Positions 55,045-63,912 of a stretch of DNA of 64,000 nt are shown here, one piece after another. This DNA is from Cyclobacteriaceae bacterium (lineage in GTDB: Bacteria; Bacteroidota; Bacteroidia; Cytophagales; Cyclobacteriaceae): contig JAAUQL010000011.1 of the NCBI GenBank assembly GCA_012033595.1, positions 1 to 64,000 on the forward strand. Reading direction: 5' to 3'. The translations under genes were made by a program, and so were the position numbers. The notes beneath the pieces are model-generated. The model did not search any database and was not told the DNA's origin. It saw nothing but the letters and a program-made list of their open reading frames with translations. Each line of letters begins with the position of its first letter. Position 1 is the first letter of the stretch.

Positions 55045-56928
55045 TTATTTACAGAAGAGCACCCTGTCATGAATGCCCTGGTGCTGAGACTCGCCATTGG
55101 TAAGTCTTAGTTCGGCATCAAGCCTTACTTCAAACGAACAGTTGGGAAGATCCATGACCACCCCTGCATACGACGCCGTGCCATGCGCTTCTTCTCCGGC
55201 GGTAGTATATACCACAGGATCAAAACTATGAGGCCCGCCGACTCCGGTCATGCTTATGCTTACCTGGCCGAGATTGGGATTTGCAGCGGTATATTTGGCT
55301 GTCAGTGTATTGGATATGGTACTACAACCTCCGGAGGTAGCCAGCTCGGCCAGATCGATGCTTGCCACGCCCAGCTCATTGCTTACCGAGGGCAGCCAGG
55401 AGCCGTTTTGAGGCACATTTTGATACAATGAATTAAAAATTGCCAAGGGCCTCGACACACCAGCCACTACTTCGGTCGCAGTATTTCCTGCCTGGCGTTT
55501 TATCATCCTCAAACTAAAATATCTGTTTTTTTGCAATGGGTTAATGGTGGTGGTGCTGTTGCCGGCCACCAATCCTGCCATATTTACTGGTGTATTGGCC
55601 AGTGATTCTGAAATCAATCTAATGAGTGGGCCATTGTTGTTGAGCACCAGGTTGTAGCTCATAGGCAGGCTGCCAGCTTGAGGCACTTTTATCCAATTGC
55701 CATCAAAAGCTACTGGTATTTGCGTGCCAATGGCATTGATAGCAATATCTTCATATTCAAATCCGGGGCTGAACTTCCATCCATAGCCTATCACCGTATT
55801 GGCAATTTGTGTTGGGATCACATCTGTCCAGGAACCGATGGCAGTGGGCAAGGGATCGGTAGGATGGAGTACTTCTGCGTATTGGAATTTGTATTCCATG
55901 GGCTGTCCATTGAGTTTTTCTGTTATGGCACCGATCAGGGCCAGATTTTTGTAAAAGGCAAGGTCATTCCAGGCGCTTATCGGCTTGCCGCTTGTCCGAC
56001 CAGTGGAGGGGTTTATATTCAGGATGGAGTTGTACCTTCTCGCTTCGCCAATAGCAAAAAAGTAACTGACGGGCTCTTTGCCATTGCCATTATTTGGTTG
56101 TTCTTTGAGGCAAATGCGCACACAGAAGCAATTGCTTACATTTTCGCGGTCTGCCTGGCGTGCCCTTGATGGTGGCTCTTCGAAAAATGTGGAGCCGCCA
56201 TACGCGAATTTGAAATAAATATCGGGTCCATTGCCCCAGGGAAACAGAGGTGTTTCTACATTGATAATAGGAGAAAGAAACGTTTTTTTAAAGTCTTTGC
56301 TTCGGTAGTAAATACAAAAACGACCTTGAGCATCGGTGGAAGCCACGCCCAGTTTGTCATCGGAAACGACGTCGTCGTCCATGGCTGTCACTTCTATGCC
56401 GGCAAGAGCCTGCTGCAATTCGCAATTCATCACGATGCCACAGATCACCCAGATATCGAGCTGCGCAAGGATATAGCACCAAAGCTTGTGAGAAATTCGA
56501 TAATTCCACTGCGCTTCAGCCCCGGTATTGGTCTCTCTCCATTTTGGTTGCAACACATTGATGGTCGCCTGAAAGGGCTTGAAATTTTTTTTCGCTTTGG
56601 TGTCTTTCTGGCCATAGTCGGGAATTTTGGAATAATGTAGGTCTATCTCCACCACTTCTCCCTGGTAATTGCTTTTTTCTCCGTCTATAACGAACGAATA
56701 ATTCCCCGATGTGTCGGTGGTGGTCTCCTCCAATAGGAACTTTGCCTTTTCTTTAATTTGCTTCTCATCACTTAGCTGAAAAGTCTCCTTGGCCTGAGCG
56801 TTAATCTGCATCATGGCCTCGTTGGGTTTTCCCCGGTACCTGTACAGTCGGACTACCGTGTTGGAAACTGGCATAAAATGATCGTCACAATTAGCGCCAA
56901 TCAAGTTACCTTTTAGTGTGTACTTCAT
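55045..56928 (-). CDS. Large protein with repeated transthyretin/carboxypeptidase-regulatory-like domains, unknown function
   Basis: 627 residues, starting MKYTLKGNLIGANCDD with no signal peptide. Residues ~1-130 form one regulatory-like beta domain (PVSNTVVRLYRYRGKP with TDTSGNYSFVIDGE). Residues ~155-280 form a second (VICGIVMNCELQQALAGIEV with STDAQGRFCIYYRSKDF), continuing into DIYFKFAYGGSTFFEEP. The remaining ~340 residues are Asn/Gly/Thr-rich and strand-like, with GVGGPHSFDPVVYTT near the end. I do not recognise the full architecture. Expressed alone between its own terminator and a 240-base upstream gap. Lack of a signal suggests a cytoplasmic protein or export by a non-Sec route. Confidence 0.7.
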   Translation of the reverse strand: MKYTLKGNLIGANCDDHFMPVSNTVVRLYRYRGKPNEAMMQINAQAKETFQLSDEKQIKEKAKFLLEETTTDTSGNYSFVIDGEKSNYQGEVVEIDLHYSKIPDYGQKDTKAKKNFKPFQATINVLQPKWRETNTGAEAQWNYRISHKLWCYILAQLDIWVICGIVMNCELQQALAGIEVTAMDDDVVSDDKLGVASTDAQGRFCIYYRSKDFKKTFLSPIINVETPLFPWGNGPDIYFKFAYGGSTFFEEPPSRARQADRENVSNCFCVRICLKEQPNNGNGKEPVSYFFAIGEARRYNSILNINPSTGRTSGKPISAWNDLAFYKNLALIGAITEKLNGQPMEYKFQYAEVLHPTDPLPTAIGSWTDVIPTQIANTVIGYGWKFSPGFEYEDIAINAIGTQIPVAFDGNWIKVPQAGSLPMSYNLVLNNNGPLIRLISESLANTPVNMAGLVAGNSTTTINPLQKNRYFSLRMIKRQAGNTATEVVAGVSRPLAIFNSLYQNVPQNGSWLPSVSNELGVASIDLAELATSGGCSTISNTLTAKYTAANPNLGQVSISMTGVGGPHSFDPVVYTTAGEEAHGTASYAGVVMDLPNCSFEVRLDAELRLTNGESQHQGIHDRVLFCK

Positions 56929-57169
56929 GGTTTTTTAGGTTTTTGGTTAATAATTGAAATTGTTAATATAAATATGGACAAAATAAAAAGCCATATCACC
57001 CTTAATGAAAATATAGCACGGAAGTCACCCATTGTTTTTAAATAATGTTAATTTATCTACTAATAATCGCCATTAGTACCTGGGCATGGCAGTGGATTTC
57101 AGACAAGATGGCACCCGGCCTGGGGGTCACTTTATTTTATGTGGCGCCCTGCTTACCTTTGCGCATATT

Positions 57170-57574
57170 ATGGAAATATCTCTCACAACGCCGGCATTGC
57201 TTTTCCCGGCTATTTCGTTGCTTTTGTTGGCTTACACCAACCGCTTTCTCACCCTTGCCACCCTCATCAGGAGCCTGCATGGCAAATTCATAGAAAAACC
57301 CGATGACAGGATCTGGGGGCAAATAAAAAACCTGCGGCTCCGTGTCAAGCTGATCCGCAACATGCAGGTGCTGGGTGTGTTGAGCCTGTTATTTTGCGTT
57401 GTTTCTATGTTTTTGATCTTTTCGGGCAATATCCTCCTGGCAGAATACATTTTTGGCCTCAGCCTCATTTTGCTCATCATCAGCCTGGCGATATCGGCCT
57501 GGGAGATTCAGATTTCAGTAAAAGCACTCAATATCCAGTTGAGCGACCTGGAAAATGAACGAATGAAGAAGTAG
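57170..57574 (+). CDS. DUF2721 small membrane protein
   Basis: About 134 residues from the ATG at 57170 (MEISLTTPALLFPAISLLLL), where the family begins. Three membrane helices: TTPALLFPAISLLLLAYTN, MQVLGVLSLLFCVVSMFLIF and LLAEYIFGLSLILLIISLA. A basic loop with RIWGQIKNLRLRVKLIRNMQ follows the first. Starts at 57045 or 57086 would add sequence without family similarity. Function unknown. It ends 2 bases before the stop of the convergent DUF4442 gene. Confidence 0.8.
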   Translation: MEISLTTPALLFPAISLLLLAYTNRFLTLATLIRSLHGKFIEKPDDRIWGQIKNLRLRVKLIRNMQVLGVLSLLFCVVSMFLIFSGNILLAEYIFGLSLILLIISLAISAWEIQISVKALNIQLSDLENERMKK

Positions 57575-57576
57575 GA

Positions 57577-58083
57577 CTACAGCTTTGTTTTCACCTGCTG
57601 CCACGATTTGATCTGCCATTGGACTATTCCGGTGGAAATGTGATTGTCGGCCAGGTCGTGGATAAGCACTTCGCAGTTCACGGTCACTTTGTCGCCCGAG
57701 GCAAGAGGCTCAAGCACCTGTGCACGCAACCAGGCATCGGTAAGCTGAAAATGTGCATAGCAGTCCATTTTGGCTTGGTAGTGGTATTCCATGTGTAGGC
57801 TTTGCATAATGATCCGGTACTTGCGCACATCCAGCAGCGACAGCAACATGAATCCTGTACAAAACTCCGACAAAGTAGCGAGGGCACAGGCATGTATTCC
57901 ACCTATGTGGTTAAAATTGTACTTTCGGTAGGGTACTTTAGTTTTGATGTGGTAATCGCCCAACTCCACGATCCTGAATTTATGAGGTTTGTTGAAGGGG
58001 ATCATCCGGGCAAGGCCAGTATTGAGCAGCCATAGGTATAGCCGGTTTTTCTTTGCTTTTTGTATTATTTTCAACATATCCAT
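57577..58083 (-). CDS. DUF4442 hot-dog-fold thioesterase-like protein
   Basis: 168 residues, related to acyl-CoA thioesterases. Seen: FRIVELGDYHIKTKVPYRKY, then NHIGGIHACALATLSEFCTG with the HIGGxHA pattern where hot-dog thioesterases carry catalytic residues, and MEYHYQAKMDCYAHFQL as the later strand. Substrate unknown. An ATG two codons downstream (58077) is also possible. Nothing in the neighbourhood points to a pathway. Confidence 0.85.
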   Translation of the reverse strand: MDMLKIIQKAKKNRLYLWLLNTGLARMIPFNKPHKFRIVELGDYHIKTKVPYRKYNFNHIGGIHACALATLSEFCTGFMLLSLLDVRKYRIIMQSLHMEYHYQAKMDCYAHFQLTDAWLRAQVLEPLASGDKVTVNCEVLIHDLADNHISTGIVQWQIKSWQQVKTKL

Positions 58084-58286
58084 ATTCGCGGTGCTCGATG
58101 GGCGGACTAGTACCAGGTGGCCGCCATAGTTAGATTTATAAAATCAAAAAAGGCATTTAAGGTCATATTAGCGTGCAATATTACCCGAAAGGAAAGATAC
58201 CTGTTTTTTTCCTGACAAGGACATCATCTTTCCTTTTATACATTTTTCTTAACTTAGGCATTTATTTTTAATCCCGAATACTTTTT

Positions 58287-59747
58287 ATGGCAGAAAACAC
58301 GAGGAAACCGACGTTGGCTGAGGCGCTTGTTCCCATCACTTTTCTAATCATATTGCTCAGCATCAACGTCACTATTTTTGGCGATGCTGCACTTGATGGC
58401 TCCAACCAGATGGTACTGATCCTGTCTGCTGCTGTGGCCGGTTTGCTGGCCATGCGCATAGGTGTAAGCTGGAAGACCATGCAGCGTGGCATACTGCACA
58501 GCATCAACTCGGCTTTGCCTTCCATATTGATTTTGCTACTTATTGGCTCCCTGGCCGGGTCGTGGATGATAAGCGGCATAGTGCCGGCTATGATCTACTA
58601 TGGGCTCAAAATATTGAATCCCACCATTTTGCTGGTGGCCTCGTGCATCATTTGTGCCCTGGTATCTATGGCAACCGGCAGCTCCTGGACCACCATTGCC
58701 ACAGTGGGTCTTGCGCTCATTGGCATCGGCAGGGCACTTGGCGTTGAAGAGGGCGTTATAGCAGGAGCGATTATTTCGGGAGCCTATTTTGGCGATAAGA
58801 TGTCGCCCCTTTCCGACACCACCAATCTGGCACCGGCCATGGCGGGCACCGACCTTTTCACGCACATTCGCTACATGACCCTCACCACCTTGCCCACGCT
58901 GGGCATTACACTGGCTATCTACCTGGTGATGGGGCTTAGCTATCGCACCGGAAATGACATACACGATATTGAGCCTATCCTCAGCGCACTATCAGATACC
59001 TTCCAAATCAACGCGTGGCTGTTTGTAGCGCCGCTTTTGGTGATCGTGCTCATTGTTATGCGCGTTCCGGCTATTCCGGCGCTGCTGGCGGGCAGTCTGC
59101 TGGGAATTGTGTGTGCTATTATCTTCCAGCCTCACATTTTTCATCAGATATCAGGCATTACAGACCATCCGATCGAGTCGGCTTATGTAGCGTCTATGAT
59201 GGCCCTCTACACCAAAGTGAATATTGTAACCGGCAATGCCATAGTCGATGAACTGCTCTCTACCGGAGGCATGGCCGGAATGCTGGGTACCATTTGGCTT
59301 ATACTAAGTGCCATGGTCTTTGGGGGCATTATGGATGCCAGCGGTATGCTAAAGCGTATTGCAGAGGTGATCATCAGTGTGGTAAACTCGACAGGCTCTT
59401 TGATCGCGTCCACAGCGGCCTCCTGCGTATTTTTCAACATCACAGCCTCTGACCAATACCTGGCCATAGTAGTGCCGGGCAAAATGTTTGAGAAAATATA
59501 TAAAGACAGGGGATTGGCTCCGGAAAATCTGAGCAGAACTCTGGAAGATTCTGGCACGGTAACCTCGGTACTGATACCCTGGAACACCTGTGGTGCTGCC
59601 CAGTCCAATGTGTTGGGCGTATCGACTTTTACCTACCTGCCCTATTGCTTTTTCAACATTATCAGCCCTTTTATGACCGTTTTTTATGCATATGCGGGCA
59701 TCAAGATTGCCAAACTAACCCGAAAGCCCGAACCTGATATAGACTGA
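58287..59747 (+). CDS. nhaC: Na+/H+ antiporter NhaC family
   Basis: Secondary transporter, 486 residues, about 11-12 membrane helices. Family stretches: ALVPITFLIILLSINVT, MATGSSWTTIATVGLALIGI, GAIISGAYFGDKMSPLSDTT with the conserved acidic Asp, LFTHIRYMTLTTLPTLGI, FNITASDQYLAIVVPGKMF and SGTVTSVLIPWNTCGAAQS. It may exchange sodium for protons; some relatives exchange malate or other acids, so the substrate is probable, not certain. The stop overlaps the next start as TGATG. Confidence 0.92.
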   Translation: MAENTRKPTLAEALVPITFLIILLSINVTIFGDAALDGSNQMVLILSAAVAGLLAMRIGVSWKTMQRGILHSINSALPSILILLLIGSLAGSWMISGIVPAMIYYGLKILNPTILLVASCIICALVSMATGSSWTTIATVGLALIGIGRALGVEEGVIAGAIISGAYFGDKMSPLSDTTNLAPAMAGTDLFTHIRYMTLTTLPTLGITLAIYLVMGLSYRTGNDIHDIEPILSALSDTFQINAWLFVAPLLVIVLIVMRVPAIPALLAGSLLGIVCAIIFQPHIFHQISGITDHPIESAYVASMMALYTKVNIVTGNAIVDELLSTGGMAGMLGTIWLILSAMVFGGIMDASGMLKRIAEVIISVVNSTGSLIASTAASCVFFNITASDQYLAIVVPGKMFEKIYKDRGLAPENLSRTLEDSGTVTSVLIPWNTCGAAQSNVLGVSTFTYLPYCFFNIISPFMTVFYAYAGIKIAKLTRKPEPDID

Positions 59748-60330
59748 TGTTTGCCAAAAGAATTACTAAAGAAGAAATCAATGATTTGCCTTTGCTCAAA
59801 TACGAAGGCAAAATAGTAGTGGCCGCCGATGAGGCACAAATCGCCAAGGCCATCAAGGAGATAGAGCAATTTGAATTGGTAGGTTTTGACACGGAGACCA
59901 AACCCACTTTCAAAAGGGGTCAGTTCAACTATGTGGCTTTGGTGCAAATCGCAACGCCGGAAAAAGTTTACATATTGCGCATCCATCAGACCGGCGTAAC
60001 CAATGCCATGGTAAAATTTTTGGAAAACGAAAAAATACTTAAAATCGGCATAGCCATCGATGACGACCTGATCGCCATGAACAAAAGGAAAAAAAATTTG
60101 AAGCCCGGGGATTTGAAGACCTTAATAAAATTGCACCTAAACTCGGCATCGAAAACATTGGCGCACGCAACCTTTCTGCCCTCTTGCTCCATGGGCGCAT
60201 ATCCAAAAACCAACAAGTATCTAATTGGGAAAACCCTGTACTCACCATTCCGCAACTTATATATGCAGCCACCGATGCCTGGATATGCCTGGAAATTTAT
60301 ACCAAATTGAAAGACGGCGGATATTTGTAG
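59747..60330 (+). CDS. RNase D-like 3'-5' exonuclease (one frame break)
   Basis: DEDD-family nuclease domain protein, about 194 residues after repair. Exo I is LVGFDTETKPTFKRG (Asp, Glu), Exo II lies in IGIAIDDDLIAMNK, and Exo III is YAATDAWICLEIY. The last one only appears when a base is added at the G4 run 60107-60110, which gives LKPGGFEDLNKIAPKLGIEN and the true stop at 60328-60330. Unrepaired, the frame ends at 60310 in unrelated sequence. There is no HRDC domain, so it is a short RNase D-like protein of uncertain RNA or DNA target. Coupled by TGATG to nhaC. Terminator follows. Confidence 0.88.
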
Positions 60331-60424
60331 CCTTAGAAACCGACCAGGTTTTCTAAACTTATTTTGAATGATCGCGTACGATATAGTTGTATCAACATAG
60401 ATGATCATTCATTGACCAATCAAT

Positions 60425-60452
60425 AAAGCCCCGGCGAAAGTTTTGGGGCTTT
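60425..60452. terminator. bidirectional terminator
   Basis: AAAGCCCC (60425-60432) with GGGGCTTT (60445-60452), 12-nt loop, T-run after. It separates the exonuclease gene from the convergent minus-strand pair. Confidence 0.8.
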
Positions 60453-60482
60453 TTCAATTCTTGAGCAAAACCAAAATTTACC

Positions 60483-61092
60483 TCAAGATATGGCTAGCTG
60501 CATCAGCATCTGAAATTGGCTGGCGGCAAAGAATGGGAGTTGTGCCCAATTTTCCAGTTCTATTTTCTTGCTCAGTTTTATAAAATTCTCCTGCGCCAGT
60601 CTGGCGACATCTTCTATATCAATCAATTTGTAATTTTCGCTTTCATAATGATACTCCCAAGGTGTAGGGCCTGTAGAAACAAAAAAACCTTCCGAGCTCA
60701 ATTCATTGATATGTGCACAAATATTCTTTCTGTATTTTTTTAAAGCTTCGCCCTGCAAATGCAGGGTTACGCTAAAAAAATTCCCCCACCAAAACATCGT
60801 CCTGAATGCGAATATGCTTTCTTTCGAGAAAATTGCAGGAAAGTCCAGCATCTGATAGGGTAGCCCATGGTAGTTTTCCCCTTTCGAAATTTTTCCCTGA
60901 TCAGACATAAAGGCCTCCGGTAAGCTGGCTTGCCCGGCGGACATCTGCTGTTGCAGGCTCAGTTTGGTCTCCTGCAGCAGCAGATGTATTTTTCGATATG
61001 CTTCTTTTGGCAAGGAGAAACCCCTGGTCGTTCATCACCTCCAATTCCGGGGCTGTGAGTTTGAAGGCCTCTGGCACTATACGGCGATCCAC
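60483..61092 (-). CDS. Unknown protein coupled to the acyl-ACP desaturase (one frame break)
   Basis: About 202 residues after repair. N-terminus MDRRIVPEAFKLTAPELEVM. Removing one base from the C4 run 61021-61024 joins NDQGFSLPKEAYRK to the rest. This is the one break in the window that looks like an added base. The C-terminal part is rich in aromatic residues (FRTMFWWGNFFSVTLHLQGE and PTPWEYHYESENYK) and has no signal peptide. I do not recognise a family. The start lies inside the last 16 bases of the desaturase gene, so it is probably translated with it; a role in lipid or iron supply is a guess. Confidence 0.65.
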
Positions 61093-62053
61093 TTAAACTT
61101 ATATTGCTTTTCAGGTATTTTAATGCGGTCGGCAATTCGCTTTAGCCTGTCAGGCAAAGCCATGAGGTAGTCTCTGGCTTTTTCTGCCCGGTCGTTCAGC
61201 TCTTTGCGGTCGCCTATGTTCCATTCTTTGAGCAAAGACTCCAGAATATCGATGTAATCCTGGGTGGTGTACACCATTATCCGCTGGGCTGCATCAGAGA
61301 AGTGGGAAAACAAATCGCCAATGTGGTCGCCTGATTCACGCAGAAAATGCGCCGGCATCACTATTTTTTGCGCATCATGTCTTCGAAAGCCATCATGGCC
61401 TCACTGGGGTCGAGCTCAAATATCCGGTTGATAAAGTCGATATAGGCGTTGGCGTGCCGGGCCTCGTCTGCTGCTATAATGCCACATATCTTGGCCAGGC
61501 GTTGGTTGCCGGCTTGCTTTGCCAATGAAGCTACCCTTCTGTGCGAAATGTTGGTGGCCAGCTCCTGAAAACTGGTATACACAAAATTGCGATAAGGGTC
61601 TCTACCGGTACCAATATCAAATCCATCTGCAATTAGGTGTTGAGTGGAAATTTCCATCTCTCTCATGTTTACCCTTCCCGACAAGTACAGGTATTTGTTT
61701 AGCAAATCTCCATGACGATTTTCTTCGGCAGTCCATCCGCGTATCCACTTCGACCAGCCATTTCTTGCTTCCTGATCTATACCATTTACGCTCATCAACC
61801 ACGATTCGTAGGTCGGTAAAGCTTCTTCAGTAATGGTGTCGCCGATAAGGACCGCCCAAAGATCATAATCCATTTCGCGAGCCAACTCCTGAATTTCTTG
61901 TACTTCGTCAAAAAAAGTCGGGGAGTTGGCATCCGGCAGCAATTCTGAGGGCTGCCAGTTGGTTTCTATGGGTTTCAGATATTTTGCGAGCAGGTCACCC
62001 ATGGATTTATCGAGGGTTTGCATCACCTCCAGGCGTACGTTTTCTATTTTCAT
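61077..62053 (-). CDS. Acyl-ACP desaturase (ferritin-like di-iron, one frame break)
   Basis: It introduces a double bond into acyl-ACP chains using O2 and a di-iron centre. About 325 residues after repair, the family length. Di-iron ligand motifs: RGWTAEENRHGDLLNKYLYL (EENRH) and GIIAADEARHANAYIDF (DEARH). Earlier WLMSVNGIDQ and EALPTYESW; later PAHFLRESGDHIGDLFSHFS. The frame breaks at the T6 run 61364-61369: one added A joins MMRKK to IVMPAHFLRESG. Related to plant stearoyl-ACP desaturases and DesA-type enzymes of actinobacteria. It implies aerobic making of unsaturated fatty acids. The downstream unknown gene overlaps its end. Confidence 0.93.
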
Positions 62054-62219
62054 AATTGGTTCTAAGGATTGCTTGTTTTAGCTTATTATCTTGTTCAACA
62101 GGTGAAGACACGATTAGTTTGGAAAGTTTACCGGATATTTTTCAGTGACAATCCACGTGCTTGGCCATTCAAACAGGCCGGAAATAAACCCATCCCGTTT
62201 CATTCCACCTCCCGGCTAC

Positions 62220-63020
62220 TTAAAACTTCCACAATATTCCGTTTTCTATCGAGTAGATAAATTTATTGATCGGGTAGATCGGATGGTTTTCGTATGAGCC
62301 ACCGCTTTTTAAGGTAAAAAGCAATTTACTACTTATGTTCAGTTCCATTTGTGCGTCGTAGCTCACCCGGTTGCGCAGCAGGCCGGGTGTAGGATCATAC
62401 CCAGCCTGGTAGTATAGCACCAGCCTGAACGTGGTGATGTCATTGGCTTTGAGGCGGGCACTTATATAGCTGCTAAATTTTGGCAGGTCTTTGATGATAA
62501 ACATATCCTGATTTTCGGGGTTGTCCCATCTTTCATGCTCAAACATGAGGTGTGTACCTACAAAGAGGCTACTTTTTTCAGTATTCGATATTTTAAATTT
62601 AGGGCCTCCGCCTATCAGGAAGCGATTGTTCATAAAGCGGTTTCTGTCGTATTGCACCTGCATGAACAGTTCGTACGACACGGTTCGCATTTTTAAGAAG
62701 TTGGCCCGGGCATGCCCATAGCCTGCACTGATAAAGGTGCCCCCAGAAGAATTGAAATATTTGAACTGGCTGATGAAGATATAGTTGTGTTTGAGGCCTA
62801 CGAAGATGAGGTCATTTTCATTTTCCAGCCTTATGTAGCTGTTCTTTTGCTCCGAGGTAGTGTTTTTATTGTCAAGATGAAATTTGAATGCTATGCTACC
62901 GGTTACGAATTTGGCAGTGTCGGTCATTATTTGGTTGCGATCCACATTGAGGATTTGCGCCTCGGCCGTCAAATAGCAGATATAACTTATAATAAGGAGA
63001 AAGATCGTCCTCATATTCAT
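62220..63020 (-). CDS. DUF481-like outer-membrane beta-barrel protein
   Basis: About 266 residues from the ATG at 63020 (MNMRTIFLLIISYICYLTAE, signal peptide ending AQ); 63014 is equally good. After ILNVDRNQIMTDTAKFVTGS the chain is a run of amphipathic strands (FIFISQFKYFNSSGG-like segment ISQFKYFNSSGGTFISAGYG, and RNRFLIGGGPKFKISN with LFVGTHLMFEHERWD) ending ENGILWKF with a terminal Phe. The pattern matches DUF481 salt-induced outer-membrane proteins (YdiY-like). Function unknown. A single gene. Confidence 0.8.
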   Translation of the reverse strand: MNMRTIFLLIISYICYLTAEAQILNVDRNQIMTDTAKFVTGSIAFKFHLDNKNTTSEQKNSYIRLENENDLIFVGLKHNYIFISQFKYFNSSGGTFISAGYGHARANFLKMRTVSYELFMQVQYDRNRFMNNRFLIGGGPKFKISNTEKSSLFVGTHLMFEHERWDNPENQDMFIIKDLPKFSSYISARLKANDITTFRLVLYYQAGYDPTPGLLRNRVSYDAQMELNISSKLLFTLKSGGSYENHPIYPINKFIYSIENGILWKF

Positions 63021-63044
63021 TGATTGTTTTTTGATGAACCCCAA

Positions 63045-63345
63045 AACTAAGCTATGTAAACCAAACAGATCAAGTATTCAGCAGCCAAATTTCACTGAAA
63101 ACCATATTAATTTATCATTATCGAAAAAAAATTACGCTTTCAGTATTCTCAAATATTCCGCTCAAAGGAAACATAGCATTCAAATTATGATAATGAAACA
63201 GGTTTAAATTACGATATTGTTAACTATAGTGACTATTGTATAAAACCGATAATTGTTTTTTTTCAATTCTTTGAAACTTTGTCAAATATATTGCCGTATC
63301 TTTGCATTGAAGGTTGATTAAAAACTCAAACAACAACAAGTCAAC
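63045..63345. other. AT-rich divergent intergenic region
   Basis: About 300 bases between divergent genes. It contains the promoter at 63270-63304 for the secreted protein. No gene or further structure that I can support. Confidence 0.5.
63270..63304 (+). promoter_or_regulatory. Bacteroidota-type promoter of the final gene
   Basis: TTTG at 63270-63273, spacer 23 nt, TATCTTTG at 63297-63304. A second TTTG at 63278-63281 gives a 15-nt spacer. The start codon is 42 bases beyond. Confidence 0.55.
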
Positions 63346-63912
63346 ATGAAACGATTTACAAAAACAACACTAGCAGTGCTTGCAATAGTTGTAGGCACAA
63401 GCGCAGGGGCGATAGCCCAAAAAAAATCTGTACGACTGGATCCGGTAAGCAAAGATATGTACAGGCTTACCTATTTTAACCAGGGTCAGTGCAATGTGAA
63501 AGTAGAAGTGATCGATGCCCAGGGCGTCAGGCTCTTGTCGGAGCAAATCAATCAGAAAAAATCATTTACCAAGCCATATAGTTTCGAAAATCTTAAAAAT
63601 GGCGAGTACGATTTTAAGGTGATAGATGCAGACGGAGTGTACGTTTCTAAAATCACTCGAAGCAACGAAGCGAGTATGACGGCTCACATCGTAAAGCTGG
63701 AAAATGAAAAAGCCAAAGTGATCGTAAGGGGCGAATTTGTAGCACCTGTTACGGTAAAGTTCCTGGACAGAAAAGGACTTTTGGTTTTCGATGATTACAT
63801 CGATCAGGGCTCAAACTTTTCGAAGGTATATGACCTGTCGAGAGTAAATGCAGATGAGATAAACATAGAAGTAGTGACAGAGGAAAAGTTATTGGCCACC
63901 GCTGAGTTTTAA
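63346..63912 (+). CDS. Secreted protein with two Ig-like/FlgD-like beta repeats
   Basis: 188 residues with a signal peptide (TTLAVLAIVVGTSAGAIAQ). The mature part holds two similar beta repeats: YRLTYFNQGQCNVKVEVIDA followed by ENLKNGEYDFKVIDADGVYV, and KVIVRGEFVAPVTVKFLDRK followed by DDYIDQGSNFSKVYDLS. The 'NGEYDFKV' turn resembles the end of secretion-tail or FlgD-like Ig folds. No catalytic motif. Probably a periplasmic or surface binding protein; no family is recognised. A standard promoter lies upstream. Confidence 0.75.
   Translation: MKRFTKTTLAVLAIVVGTSAGAIAQKKSVRLDPVSKDMYRLTYFNQGQCNVKVEVIDAQGVRLLSEQINQKKSFTKPYSFENLKNGEYDFKVIDADGVYVSKITRSNEASMTAHIVKLENEKAKVIVRGEFVAPVTVKFLDRKGLLVFDDYIDQGSNFSKVYDLSRVNADEINIEVVTEEKLLATAEF

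Noticed and set aside
55045-56928. Phage tail or contractile injection system protein
   Set aside because: No sheath, baseplate, tube or ATPase genes lie within reach, so the idea has no context support here.
57045-57293. An 82-residue plus-strand frame upstream of DUF2721
   Set aside because: Its second half is the DUF2721 gene in another frame, and the family begins at 57170. The hydrophobic start alone is not enough for a gene.
299-62053. Reading the many frame breaks as real gene decay or a reduced symbiont genome
   Set aside because: The broken genes include murI, waaA and secDF, which the cell should need, and the breaks are almost all the same type at homopolymers. Sequence error explains them better.
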